Numbered from the stretch's first letter, positions 11,701 through 19,129 are shown. The stretch is DNA of 64,000 nt from G963674835 sp963674835 (GCA_963674835.2 CAXXKC010000001.1:496001-560000); one strand, 5' to 3'. Numbers and translations: made by a program. The notes: generated from the letters alone by a model not told the origin.

Positions 11701-12065
11701 AAGAAGGCGGCGGCTGGGGACAGATTGAATTGCCGCGGCAGGATGAGTTGGCCGGCGAGCGAGATGCGGACGGATGGCTGACTCCGTCGGCGGCGATCGA
11801 TGCATGTTACTACGGGTGCGGCGTTTACACGTGGGTGTACACCGAGGGGGGAGTGACCGTGCCGGATCGGTTGGCCGAACTGCTGCTGGGCCGAGCGGGG
11901 CGTCCGGGCGAGCGGACGACGGTGCGGGTGGAGTGCCGCGAGCTGGGCGCACAGCACGGGGTATTCGACTTCGCGCTGGTGGGCGATGACGGCGAGGTGA
12001 TCTTGCAAGTGAAGGGATACCGCTGCCACGTATTGGGCGGCGGTGCCCAAAAGGCGAATTCCTGA
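2721..12065 (+). CDS. PKS1: KS - KS-beta-like - AT - C45/AAT-like - KR - KR - DH megasynthase
   Basis: A 3114-residue type I synthase of the PUFA-synthase (Pfa)/heterocyst-glycolipid kind. KS1 spans ~8-470 with Cys215 (DAACSSS), His347 (EAHATST) and His387 (NVGHTLEAAG). A second KS at ~492-950 has Gln699 in place of Cys (VDAGQASAV) and lacks the first His (ETTGTG), like a chain-length factor. AT spans ~1060-1350 with GHSYGEY (Ser1151) and an RPFH motif, suggesting malonyl use. At ~1412-1670 a domain with GTAYEIGRQHG and GMNQRGLAVSV resembles C45/acyl-CoA:6-APA acyltransferases but lacks the nucleophilic Cys. Two KRs with structural subdomains span ~1733-2250 and ~2290-2810 (both TGGARGIT). 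A dehydratase from ~2825 has His2856 and Asp3027. No carrier-protein DSL motif was found. KR1 has Ser where the catalytic-tetrad Asn is usual (YALAS). A GAGG ribosome binding site precedes the ATG. Confidence 0.85.
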   Translation: MERFKDTPLAIVGMACRLPGADSLAEYWELLTAGRCAIVEAPAERLDRRLHYDPRRGVLGKTYTDLGGVIQYRPLDALHCPVPTRILPSAEIGHLTICQVAAAACRHAGMNPFDLRLRNAGVYVGHNLGGPVAGDLIYGTLVEQSAQYLREIEAFGQLAAGREDEILEELVAQIRDGLPQRGPTGAPSCACYLGAAIISEALGLTGPTMILDAACSSSLQALAMACRALQLGRIEMAIVGGASYYHVDSQILFSRAQSASAKGSRPLDADADGLVSGEGYVAAVVKTLERAEADGDPICCVVRGIGVSSDGKGKSLWAPRKEGQVLAIRRAYERGLDIGRLQYIEAHATSTAVGDLTELKALAEAFEGQIPAGKKIPIGAVKANVGHTLEAAGLAALIKTALAMQHGTIPRQVGISRLNPGFDWEHGPLTVPTANLPWPEFEDGHPRRAAVNAFGIGGLNVHVVLDEYRPGAAGTSARAAASPASEATRSEEAVAIVGAGCIFAGARTLDAFWDLLNSGRDPKCEVPADRWNAALGCELGSRRPWRSPCKRGGFITDFEYDWRRHKAPPNQVAKADPLQLMILDSTDAALADAGYDQKPYDKTRVGVVVGTIFGSDFCEQLQLGFRLPDFCDQLAKFLRGRGVSEDEIEALSEAYRQTLLKHMPALLDETGGFTPSTLASRITKTFDWMGGAATVDAGQASAVAAIGTAVDQLLDGSCDMVVCAAGHRALGLPTYEMLALEGRLASGDPKAPFDAEADGYLPGEGVGVVVLKRLSDAQRDGDRIRGIIRGVGAGFAGSRREAVGQAMEKAYRIAGARLDDVAMLETTGTGRAEDDEQEVAAMAEGLGETRDKPVLLGSVVGQIGHTQGASGMASLMAAMRSLEEENAPASFGARTPLPELVAEGSQVRLATAAAALKPRGGDGKLLAGITCTDPWGAAGHLVLERGVEATVEVKPGPAGSTVCGTEAIGTWRIARIGAGSLADLKSRAAEAASQAAELFGGGRKAFGPEDPFRLAVLAESATDLRTKLQLAGAQLGTPQAVMLGRKDVFYGRLTEPIGKVALLFSGQGSQYADMLKPMVEEFGPAAETMGRIDETLRRLGIPTFAEVAWGEGKALGKDVWMTQLSLMCADTIVYESLRALGIHPDYVAGHSYGEYPALAAAGAWDFENAVRGTRVRCEAIEACRNSHGRMLSVAADGPTVERICKELGEAVYPANYNAPDQTVVGGTEEGIARLEADLKARGVASLALPVPRPFHTPLMADVCEPLRRGLEPICFGPPRVPMLTGVTNEYVASGEEIRANLVAQMVSPVRYVELIGRLADEGVRVMVEVGPRQVLTGLHSKILAGREVVAIACDDKTRAGASRLLAVRACLDVWGLLDRPRVAPVVNVFEGVPAESPVEPVAEAEAASDVLVLTGTAYEIGRQHGLALAEEIHAIARRYADAAGASVGLPTSGDVMAGLQEEEREELRGVADGAGVSMEMLAVYNAWLDGSATEGETETVVASRNGKGGVMHAIDRGPSGEWPWCELAAARKVRTYRPSSGLAHAVVAAPGALGAAAGMNQRGLAVSVASGHGAKGVGATLRTLLVRRILRLAAEPDAAVELLRKANGEPGWEFCISHAAADRMWRVRFGAKGVEVEAAQAGEPAPKDKSPAVVMIPSRGEIVSRWATDDGQEASSRFCLEGVTEVRLEPKAVEERPAVAKSASPVIPLEEYLAASQSVEGRPPFEVGDQACCRFVLRMLRTPVPEVDAALEELSGPALIVGQNAVGMALRRQIEALGVRAVVLPMSDDAGKMVAMVEKIWQAYRPPHLFLVTPFDEEAGASVGAEAWERRRRRGVMLPYLACQKWFALVSENRLVEQASVVAATAMGGDFGLSGRVESLESGAMTGLVKALCIEFGYTTNWAFRTKVVDAPRSQPPEELAEALLRELRAISFFAEMGYAGRERYVIGALHKPAEPSAANTPQRGRPWLVTGGARGITAAIAREMGERFGVKLHLVGTSPKPQVDPAWRDLTAEGRKELRGQLMKQALAEKKLPAELWKRAEKDLEIDRTLRDMEQAGLSVTYHACDVSDREAVARLLEEIRRTDGPLEGIVHGAGIEIACRFAKKDPEIVSKTIAAKVDGAAALMDLTREDPLRYFFGFGSISGRWGSIGQTDYALASDMLAKLIDWYRVERPECRSTCLHWQPWAEIGMAARDETRGGNMLQRLTFLPPEEGVRHFVDEMLAGCPEPEVLVTDWNYYKAYHPDLSEEQIAETYCRTIVEPSWGSGAGDRREQEVSEGPEPKVEERAEQVALRHVMRMVDAPLREAKRRPLALTGPALVLGDNADAQALCRRLSAVGVEVRRLPIGDGVEETLSAAEWLLDGHPAPHLFLMTGRDAEGASIDSREAWLRRRHRGVVLPYLVCQKWLTLVDEAKLRPQASLAAATSLGGDFGFAAAVVSPEGGALSGLLKGLYLEAQGSKLGELRVKVVDAPADEPPEAVAEAVLGELEVDGFDVEAAYAGGVRRVVRLALEPVEPLVREEIPRGGVWVFTGGARGITGAVAKAMGQRFGLKLHLLGKSPAPQIDPAWRELDEPQLRQLKRSLAKKAIAEGKPAGTYWDRARVDLEIDGTLRELAASGVEATYHSCDVTNWEELDRTLRRIREMDGPIDGIVHGAGLQGSAMTIGETPVHILQEMVDVKLDAAMGLLTLTREDPVRCFVGFGSISGRFGTSSAATYTLANDMLCKLIGWERGRRPGWHGVGIHWHPWGEVGMMTRPVSQHTIMIMKMKLLPPAEGVEHVIDELRAGTPESEVLITDSQFYETFYSADLLLKGGGRREGEGAGKGALIGRVATLEPGRRVQVEIGLDPIGDPFLREHRLRDKPTLPMVVAMEAFAEAASLVTGGGQTVAAVRDVEIADSVRLLSDEPGEVRVDAEASEEGVRCRLTSDFRNRRGQLVQKDRLHFSGTVELAGGPVAIGKLDVPAGLEWHEVTYPARDALMYHGPPLRLLKRVAIEEGGGWGQIELPRQDELAGERDADGWLTPSAAIDACYYGCGVYTWVYTEGGVTVPDRLAELLLGRAGRPGERTTVRVECRELGAQHGVFDFALVGDDGEVILQVKGYRCHVLGGGAQKANS

Positions 12066-12110
12066 TTTCCATACGAGTACATCGAGTTTCGTTCGGCGAA
12101 GGAGACAAGC

Positions 12111-12875
12111 ATGATCGATCTTACAGGACGCGTGGCCGTAGTGACCGGCAGCTCGCGGGGCATCGGCAAGGCCTGCGCGATCCGGCTGGCGGAGGCCGGC
12201 GCTGACGTGGTCGTGAACTACGTGACGGCACACGCCGCCGCGATGGAGGTGGGGCAGCAGATATCGGCGATGGGCCGGCGCGTGGCCCTGGTGAAGGCCG
12301 ATGTGAGCCAGGAGGACGACGTCCGCTCGATGGTCGAGTATATCGGGGAGACGTTCGGGCAGTTGGATATCCTGGTGAGCAGCGCGGCGACGGGCGGGTT
12401 TCGTCCGTTGCTGGCGGCCAGTGCACGGAACTTCGAAGCCGCGATGCACACGAACGTGCTGGCCCTGATCTACCTGGTGCAGGCGGCGATGCCGCTGTTG
12501 GAGCGCGGACCGCACCGGGGGAAGGTGGTGGCCATCTCGAGCCATGGCTCGCACATGGCACTGCCGATGTACGGGCTGATAGGCGGCTCGAAGGCGGCGC
12601 TGGAGAGCATCGTGCGGCACCTGACGCTGGAGGTGGGAGACCGCGGCGTGAACGTGAACGTGGTCAAGGCGGGACTCGTGGAGACCGACTCGACAAGGCG
12701 GATTCCGTATGCGGATCAGATGTTTGCCGGGCAGCTCGAGCACACGATGGTGGGCGGCCGCACGCTGACGGCCGAGGACGTCGCCGACGCCGTGCTTTAT
12801 CTGAGCAGCCCATTGAGCGATATGGTCCAGGGCTGCACGCTCACGGTGGACGGCGGCGCGGCCATTCATCCGTAG
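12111..12875 (+). CDS. FabL-type enoyl-ACP reductase-like SDR
   Basis: A 254-residue classical-length SDR with the NAD(P) loop TGSSRGIG near the N-terminus. The catalytic pair is Tyr154 and Lys161, a Y-x6-K spacing (MYGLIGGSK) rather than the Y-x3-K of ketoreductases. Y-x6-K is diagnostic for enoyl-ACP reductases of the FabI/FabL group, and the surrounding SSHGS...GSKAALE text is FabL-like. It probably supplies enoyl reduction in trans to the flanking PKSs, which carry KR and DH but no ER, much as PfaD does for PUFA synthases. An AAGGAG site sits just before the ATG, 45 bases after PKS1 and closely before PKS2. A fatty-acid housekeeping role cannot be excluded. Confidence 0.75.
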   Translation: MIDLTGRVAVVTGSSRGIGKACAIRLAEAGADVVVNYVTAHAAAMEVGQQISAMGRRVALVKADVSQEDDVRSMVEYIGETFGQLDILVSSAATGGFRPLLAASARNFEAAMHTNVLALIYLVQAAMPLLERGPHRGKVVAISSHGSHMALPMYGLIGGSKAALESIVRHLTLEVGDRGVNVNVVKAGLVETDSTRRIPYADQMFAGQLEHTMVGGRTLTAEDVADAVLYLSSPLSDMVQGCTLTVDGGAAIHP

Positions 12876-12902
12876 TCTATGGAGTGGAAGACCGGGAAGA
12901 TC

Positions 12903-15900
12903 ATGGAACGTGACGGCCACTTGAGAACGGTTCCCCTGGCGATCGTCGGCATGGCGTGCCGGCTGCCGGGGGCCGACGACCTGGATCAGTATTGGCAGAT
13001 GCTGATCGAGGGGCGCTCGGCCGTGGCCGATCTGCCGGCGGACCGGTTCGACGCGGAGTTGTACTACGATGGGAAGAAGGGCGTTCGCGGGAAGAGTTAC
13101 ACGCGGTGCGGTGCGGTGCCGACGCGCCGAGCGTTCGGTGGGCAGCGATGCCCGATCGACCCGGAACTAGTGCGAGGGGCGGACCCGACGCACTTGACGA
13201 TGTGCGAGGTGGCGGCCGAGGCCCTGCGGCACGCGGGCATCGATCCGTTGCGGGTGCCGTTGCGGAATACGGGCGTGTACGTGGGGCATACGATCGGCAG
13301 CGGCCGTGACGCGGACGAGGCGTGCGCCGCTGGCATCGCGGAGGCGGCAGAGTGTTTGGGTGAGGTGGAATCGTTCCGCGGACTGCCGGCAGGTAATCAG
13401 AAGGCCGTCGTGGAGGCATTGGTCGGCGCGGTCGGCAGTCAGGCATCGCCGGCAGATGGCGCGCCGCCGGAGCTGGCGTCGCACATGGCGGCCGGGATCA
13501 TCTCGAAGGGTTTTGGGCTGAGCGGCCCATTCATGGCGGTGAATGCGGCGTGCGCGTCGTCGCTGGAGGCGCTGGCGCTGGCCGCCAGGGCGTTGCAACG
13601 AGGCAAGATCGACATGGCCATCGTGGGCGGCGCGTCGGTGTGCAGCACGGAATGGCTCGTGCTGTTCTCGGCGGCCCAATCGCTGAGCGTCTCGCAGTCG
13701 CGACCGTTCGATCGGCAGGCCGACGGGTTGGTGGTGGCGGAAGGCTACGTGGCGGTCGTGCTGAAGACACTGGAGCGGGCGCTGGCCGACGGGGACCGGA
13801 TCGAGGCGGTGATTCGGGGCGTGGGCGTTTCGTCGGACGGGCGAGGACGGAGTCTTTGGGCTCCGCGGCGGGAAGGACAGGTGGAAGCGATTCGACGGGC
13901 CTACCCGAGCGCCGAGGCGATGGGCGAGTTGGAGTACATCGAGGCGCACTCGACGGCGACCCAACTGGGCGATGCGACGGAGATCGCGTCGTTGGAGAAG
14001 GCTTTTGCGGACGGCGTGCCGGCGGGGAAGAAGATTCCGATCACGAGCGTGAAGGCAAACATCGGCCATGCGCTGGAGGCGGCGGGGCTGGCGAGCCTGG
14101 TGAAGGTCGTGCTATGCATGCAGAAGGGGGTGATTCCGCCGGCGGCGAACCTGGAGGAGTTGAATCCGACAGCCGACTGGTCGAAGGCGCCGGTGTACGT
14201 GCCGCGCGAGACGGTTGCCTGGCCTGAGCCGGCGGCGGGAAAGGCGCGAACGGCCGGGGTGAACGCATTTGGGATCGGCGGCTTGAACGTGCACGTTTGG
14301 CTGGCCGATCGGAACGTGGGTGGTGCGACGGGTGCTGTGCGGGCCGCGGGTGGCGATGACGAGGCGATCGCGATTATCGGGAGAGGATGCGTATTTGCGG
14401 GCGCGCATGGCGTGGGGGAGCTGTGGGACCTGATGCGGTCGGGGCGAGATCCGAAGCGGCACGTGGGACGCGAACGTTGCGGCCTTGCGTCGGTTGCGGG
14501 CGGATGCGTGGAGGGGTTTTGTTACGATTGGCGACGCCACAGGATTCCGCCGAAACAGATCGAGCTGGCTGACCCGTTGCAGTTCATGGTGTTGGATGCG
14601 GCCGACCAGGCGCTTCGGGAAGCGGGCTACGACGAAAAGACGTTCGATCGGACTCGGACGGGCGTGATGGTGGGAAGCGAGTTTGTGGGCGACTTCACGT
14701 TCCGGATGAAGCTGGTGCTGCGGCTTCCTGAGTTGGGCAGGATGTTACGCGAACAGTTGGTGGCGCAGGGCGTGGCGCCGGAGCGGGCTGCGAAAATCGA
14801 GCGGGCTTGGCAGGAAGCAGTGCACGCCAGGTGGCCTGTGCTGAGCGATGAATCGGGAAGTTTCAGTGCCAGCTCGTCGGCAGTGCGGGTTGCGAAGACG
14901 TGGGACTTGATGGGTGGTGCGGCGGCGGTCGACAGCGGCGGGGCGTCGGGAATGGCGGCGCTCGATGCGGCGGTGGACATGCTGCTTGCGGGCGACTGCG
15001 ACCTGGTGGTGTGCGCGGCAGCGCAGCGGAATCTGAATGCGGGCGCGTATCAGACTCTCGCGAAGAAGGGAGCACTGTCGAACGATCCGTCGCGGGGACC
15101 GTACGACCGCGGAGCCGAGGGGTACGTGCCCGGCGAGGGAGCGAGCGCGGTGCTGTTGAAGCGACTGAGCGACGCGCGACGCGACGGCGACCCGATTCAC
15201 GGGGTGATTCGCGGGATCGGCGTTGCTCACGACGACGCGACGCACGCGATGTCGGAGGCGGTCCGGCGATCGTTGGAAGAGAGCGGGCTGGAGGCGGCGG
15301 ATCTGGACGCGGCGGTGACCGACGCATGCGGTTTGCCGGCGGTGGACGAGCAGCAAGTGCGGGCGCTGATGGCCATGCAGGGAGATGCGAGTCGGGCGAC
15401 GCCGCTGCGGCTGGGATCGCTGGTCGGACAGATCGGCCACACGGGCGGGGCCTCGGCGGGGGCGTCGCTGTTGGCGGCGACGTTGGCGATGGACGAGGCG
15501 ACGCTGCCGGGGGTGTTCGGTCTGGAGGATCCGCTGACGGTTATTCGCCGGAACGGGGCGAGGGTGCGGTGCAGCGGCGACGCGACGTTGCTGCGTGGGA
15601 CGTCGTCGGGCGAGCGGTTGGCCGCGGCCGTGTTGTCGTCGGACAAGGGGCTGGCGTACAGTGCGGTGCTGGAACGCGGTGCGCCGGTGGCTGCGGGTTC
15701 TGGCGGAGCGGCGGGACAAGCGAGGATTGCTCGCCGGTGGGTGCTTCGTGCGACTGAGACACCGGTGGCCGGGGCGGCAGCGGAAGCGTTCGTGCCGAAT
15801 GGGGCGGCGGTTGTGCTGGGCGAGAATCGGGCGGCGCGGGCGCTGGTGCGGCGGTTGGAAGTACAAGGTGTGGTCGTGTACCGGCTTATGCCGAGTCGCG

Positions 15901-17336
15901 GGAGTGATGCGGTGCTGGCGGAGTTGGAGGCGCTGCCTTCGGAGCCGGCAGTGCGGGCGCTTTTCATCATGACGGGTATGGATGAGGGCGGGAGCCGACT
16001 GGGTGACGCGGGCTCGTGGGAGGTGCGGCGGCGCGAGGGCGTCGAGCTTCCGTACCTGGTCGTGCAGAAATGGGGACAGCGGTTGCAGCGCGACGAGGCG
16101 ACCGGGCCACTGACGGTGGCGGCGGGAACGCTGTTGGGCGGCGATTTGGGCGTGAGTGAGCGGGTGTTTGCGCCGGAGGGCGGTTGGATCGCGGGGCTGC
16201 TGAAGGCGATCGACATCGAGTGGAATCGGTACGAGCGGCCGACGCAGGTGAAGGTATGCGACTTCGCGCCGAGCGACGACGCGGATGCGGTGGCCGAGGC
16301 GATGCTGCGCGAGCTGGCGTTGGGGCAGCCGGAGGTCGAGGTCGGACTGGGCGGGGGGCGGCGTCGCACGGTTGCCGCGGTCGCGGAAGCGATCGATAGG
16401 CGGAAAGGATCGGCGCCGCCACGCGGGTCGACCTGGGTGTTGACCGGCGGTGCCCGGGGCATCACGGCGGAAGTGGCCGTGGCGTTGGGGCAGGCGTACG
16501 GTCCGGATCTGCACTTGATCGGGCGAACGGCAGCCCCGCGGGCCGACGCACTGTGGCGCGGTTGCTCGGAGGAAGAACTGAAGCAGGTGAAGCGTTCCAT
16601 CGTGCGCCAGGCGATCGCGGAGGGGAAGTCGCCGGAGAAGCAATGGGAGCGCGTGAAGCACGACATCGAAATACACAACAACCTGGAACGCATGCGCGGC
16701 TTGGGGCTGCGCGTGACGTACCATTCGTGCGACGTGGGCGACTGGAGCGCGCTGGAGAGCGTGCTGGGCGAGGTTCGCAAGTCGGGCCCGATCGTGGGAA
16801 TCGTTCATGGTGCGGGATACGCGCGGACGGGCCGGGTGGAGTCGCAACGGCGCGACGAGCTGCGAGCGTCGATCGGTGCCAAGGTGGACGGGGCGCTGGG
16901 ACTGATGCTGCTTGCGCGCGAAGATCCGCTGCGGTGGTTCGTCGGGTTCGGCTCGATCAGCGGGCGCTATGGCGGCAACGGATTGAGCGACTACGCGGCG
17001 GGCAACGAGATGTTGGCCAAGCTGTGCGCGTGGTATCGGATAGTTCGGCCGGAGTGCGCGTCGACGTGCATGGAATGGCAGTCGTGGGACGCGGTGGGAA
17101 TGGCGATGCTTCCGGACAGCAACGTCGGGGCGCGAGAAGTTTTACGGATGAATTTCATTCCCCCGGAAGAAGGTGTGGAGCACCTGAAAGAGGAGCTTTG
17201 CGCGGGACTCCGGCAGAGCGAGGTATTGATCGAGGACGGAGAATTTGAGCGATTGCTGCGACCTTCCTCCCATCGGGAGGAGGGGCGTGCGTTGAACCGA
17301 AATGAAGAGCGGAAAGTACCCCTGAAGGCCCGCTAG
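12903..17336 (+). CDS. PKS2: KS - KS-beta-like - KR synthase
   Basis: A 1477-residue paralogue of the N-terminal part of PKS1 plus one KR. KS1 spans ~9-470 with the active Cys217 in NAACASS, EAHSTAT and NIGHALEAAG. The second KS (~487-930) has Gly680 where Cys belongs (VDSGGASGM) and has lost the first catalytic His, though VGQIGHT remains; it is presumably non-condensing. A KR with structural subdomain fills ~945-1460 with TGGARGIT and an intact YAAGN tetrad. There is no AT, DH or ACP, so malonyl loading and the carrier must come in trans. The ATG at 12903 is chosen because CGGGAAG precedes it and MER matches the PKS1 start; an upstream ATG at 12879 would add 8 residues. It is cotranscribed with the FabL-like gene. 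Confidence 0.82.
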   Translation: MERDGHLRTVPLAIVGMACRLPGADDLDQYWQMLIEGRSAVADLPADRFDAELYYDGKKGVRGKSYTRCGAVPTRRAFGGQRCPIDPELVRGADPTHLTMCEVAAEALRHAGIDPLRVPLRNTGVYVGHTIGSGRDADEACAAGIAEAAECLGEVESFRGLPAGNQKAVVEALVGAVGSQASPADGAPPELASHMAAGIISKGFGLSGPFMAVNAACASSLEALALAARALQRGKIDMAIVGGASVCSTEWLVLFSAAQSLSVSQSRPFDRQADGLVVAEGYVAVVLKTLERALADGDRIEAVIRGVGVSSDGRGRSLWAPRREGQVEAIRRAYPSAEAMGELEYIEAHSTATQLGDATEIASLEKAFADGVPAGKKIPITSVKANIGHALEAAGLASLVKVVLCMQKGVIPPAANLEELNPTADWSKAPVYVPRETVAWPEPAAGKARTAGVNAFGIGGLNVHVWLADRNVGGATGAVRAAGGDDEAIAIIGRGCVFAGAHGVGELWDLMRSGRDPKRHVGRERCGLASVAGGCVEGFCYDWRRHRIPPKQIELADPLQFMVLDAADQALREAGYDEKTFDRTRTGVMVGSEFVGDFTFRMKLVLRLPELGRMLREQLVAQGVAPERAAKIERAWQEAVHARWPVLSDESGSFSASSSAVRVAKTWDLMGGAAAVDSGGASGMAALDAAVDMLLAGDCDLVVCAAAQRNLNAGAYQTLAKKGALSNDPSRGPYDRGAEGYVPGEGASAVLLKRLSDARRDGDPIHGVIRGIGVAHDDATHAMSEAVRRSLEESGLEAADLDAAVTDACGLPAVDEQQVRALMAMQGDASRATPLRLGSLVGQIGHTGGASAGASLLAATLAMDEATLPGVFGLEDPLTVIRRNGARVRCSGDATLLRGTSSGERLAAAVLSSDKGLAYSAVLERGAPVAAGSGGAAGQARIARRWVLRATETPVAGAAAEAFVPNGAAVVLGENRAARALVRRLEVQGVVVYRLMPSRGSDAVLAELEALPSEPAVRALFIMTGMDEGGSRLGDAGSWEVRRREGVELPYLVVQKWGQRLQRDEATGPLTVAAGTLLGGDLGVSERVFAPEGGWIAGLLKAIDIEWNRYERPTQVKVCDFAPSDDADAVAEAMLRELALGQPEVEVGLGGGRRRTVAAVAEAIDRRKGSAPPRGSTWVLTGGARGITAEVAVALGQAYGPDLHLIGRTAAPRADALWRGCSEEELKQVKRSIVRQAIAEGKSPEKQWERVKHDIEIHNNLERMRGLGLRVTYHSCDVGDWSALESVLGEVRKSGPIVGIVHGAGYARTGRVESQRRDELRASIGAKVDGALGLMLLAREDPLRWFVGFGSISGRYGGNGLSDYAAGNEMLAKLCAWYRIVRPECASTCMEWQSWDAVGMAMLPDSNVGAREVLRMNFIPPEEGVEHLKEELCAGLRQSEVLIEDGEFERLLRPSSHREEGRALNRNEERKVPLKAR

Positions 17337-17365
17337 GAGGCGAGGGATGGGAGGGAGATTGACTC

Positions 17366-17393
17366 TTGACATGAGGGTCGTCCCTTTCACAAT
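17366..17393 (+). promoter_or_regulatory. Weak candidate promoter before the ammonia-lyase
   Basis: A consensus -35 TTGACA (17366-17371) is followed after 16 bases by CACAAT (17388-17393), a poor -10. It lies in the 132-base gap between PKS2 and the lyase and could start a second transcript. By-eye call only. Confidence 0.2.
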
Positions 17394-17468
17394 GGAGGGT
17401 CTTGCAACCGCCCCGGGGGCTGATGCTTTGCACCCTGTTTTGAAACACCACCCCGAGTTGAGATACCG

Positions 17469-19082
17469 ATGTTACAGCCAACAAGCAAGCTAAGGGTTCG
17501 CACGAGAGTGCCCCTGAGTTCACCGGGTGCGCGGGAATCGGCGTACGACGCGGTGATCACGTTGGGGAGCATGTCGCTGACGCCGGGGGAGCTGTGGGAG
17601 TTCGCTCGCCACGCGCTGGATCCGGGGAAGCGATTGGCGGTTCGGTATTCGTCCGAGGCGATCGAGCGCATGGAGCAAGCGGCTTCAATGGTGGCCAGGC
17701 TGGCCGCTTCGGAAGAGCCGGTATACGGGATCAACACGGGGTTCGGGCATTTTGCGAACATCGTGATTCCGCCCGAGCGGATCGTGGAGCTACAGTACAA
17801 CATCGTGCGGTCGCATTGCTGCGGCGTGGGCGAGCTGCTCTCGCGCGATCTGGTGATGGCGATGTGGCTGATCGACCTGAACACGATCTGCCGCGGCAAC
17901 AGCGGGCTGCGCGTGGAGACGATGGAGTCGATCGCCCAGGTTTTGGAGGCGGGCATTCTGGCCTGCGTGCCGTCGCAAGGGAGCGTGGGGGCATCGGGCG
18001 ACTTGGCGCCGGCGGCGCATGCGGCACAGGCGATCCTGGGTGAGGGACGCTGCACGATGCCGCATAAGGGCGAGTTCGTGGAGCTGACGGCGGCAGAGGC
18101 GATGCGGCGTGCAGGCTTGCAACCGGTGCGGTTAGGAGTGAAGGAAGGCTTGAGCCTGGTCAACGGCACGATGCTGACGACGGCGCTGGCAGTGAAGGCG
18201 TGGTACGAAGGGTGCCACCTGTTGGAGATCGCCAACCTGGCTGCGGCGATGACGATCGAAGCGCTGGGAGGCTCGCGCATGGTGTGCTCGGAGCTTGCGA
18301 CCGGAGCCCATGGGCATCCAGGGACGATCCACTGCGGGCGGCAGATGCGGGAGTGGCTGGGGTCGTCGTCGGAGCTTTCGGCAGTACACGTTGAGAAGCA
18401 GTGGATTCAGGATCCGTATTCACTGCGCTGCGCTCCGCAGGTGCACGGCGCGATTTGGGAGGAACTGCAGGCGAGCGAAGCGATACTGAAACGGGAGATG
18501 AACGCGGCGGCCGACAACCCACTGGTGTTTCCGGAGGAGATGACGGCGCTGTGCTGCGGGAATTTCCACGCGGTGTATCCGGCGCGGGTGTGCGATCGGC
18601 TGGCGTCGGCATTTGCGACGCTGGCGAGCATTTCGGAGCGGCGGATCAGCCACGCGATGCGGGCGCCGCGGGGGCACCTGCCGACGTTCCTGGTGAACGA
18701 CGGCGGCGTGAACTCGGGAATGATGATGGCGCAAGTAACGGCGGCGGCCTTGGTGAGCGAGTCGAAGTCGCTGAGCTTTCCGGCGAGCGTGGATTCGATT
18801 CCGACGAACCTGCTGCAAGAGGACCACGTGTCGATGGGGCCGATCGCCGGCATGAAGGCGAACCGGATCGTGGAGAACCTGCGCCGGGTGCTGGCCATCG
18901 AGTTGATCGCTGCGGCGCAGGCGCTGGACTTGCAGCGGCCGCGCGAGGCGTCGGCCAGGCTGGAGGAGATTCGCACGCGGATTCGGCGTTTCGTTCCGAC
19001 GCTGGAGAAGGACCGGTCGCTGTCGGAAGATATCGAAGAATTGGCGAAGAGAATTCACGATCGAGACATCCTTTGGAGATAG
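17469..19082 (+). CDS. MIO-dependent aromatic amino acid ammonia-lyase (HAL/TAL/PAL family)
   Basis: A 537-residue lyase with the MIO-forming triad Ala175-Ser176-Gly177 in GSVGASGDLAP, plus YGINTGFG, QDPYSLRCAPQVHG, GNFHA and QEDHVSMG, all hallmarks of the histidine/tyrosine/phenylalanine ammonia-lyases. These enzymes eliminate ammonia to give urocanate, p-coumarate or cinnamate. The substrate-selectivity pair is Ser115-His116 (IVRSHCCGVG), as in bacterial histidine lyases; phenylalanine lyases usually have Phe-Leu and many tyrosine lyases start with His. No other hut genes are nearby. The next gene is an acyl-CoA ligase and the previous ones are PKSs, as in aryl-polyene clusters, so production of an arylacrylate starter is the contextual reading. 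It is ~25 residues longer than HutH at the N-terminus. Substrate is undecided. Confidence 0.82.
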   Translation: MLQPTSKLRVRTRVPLSSPGARESAYDAVITLGSMSLTPGELWEFARHALDPGKRLAVRYSSEAIERMEQAASMVARLAASEEPVYGINTGFGHFANIVIPPERIVELQYNIVRSHCCGVGELLSRDLVMAMWLIDLNTICRGNSGLRVETMESIAQVLEAGILACVPSQGSVGASGDLAPAAHAAQAILGEGRCTMPHKGEFVELTAAEAMRRAGLQPVRLGVKEGLSLVNGTMLTTALAVKAWYEGCHLLEIANLAAAMTIEALGGSRMVCSELATGAHGHPGTIHCGRQMREWLGSSSELSAVHVEKQWIQDPYSLRCAPQVHGAIWEELQASEAILKREMNAAADNPLVFPEEMTALCCGNFHAVYPARVCDRLASAFATLASISERRISHAMRAPRGHLPTFLVNDGGVNSGMMMAQVTAAALVSESKSLSFPASVDSIPTNLLQEDHVSMGPIAGMKANRIVENLRRVLAIELIAAAQALDLQRPREASARLEEIRTRIRRFVPTLEKDRSLSEDIEELAKRIHDRDILWR

Positions 19083-19129
19083 GGATTGGAAGGCACTCGC
19101 CGGCGATACGGCGGGCGAGGTTGAGACGT

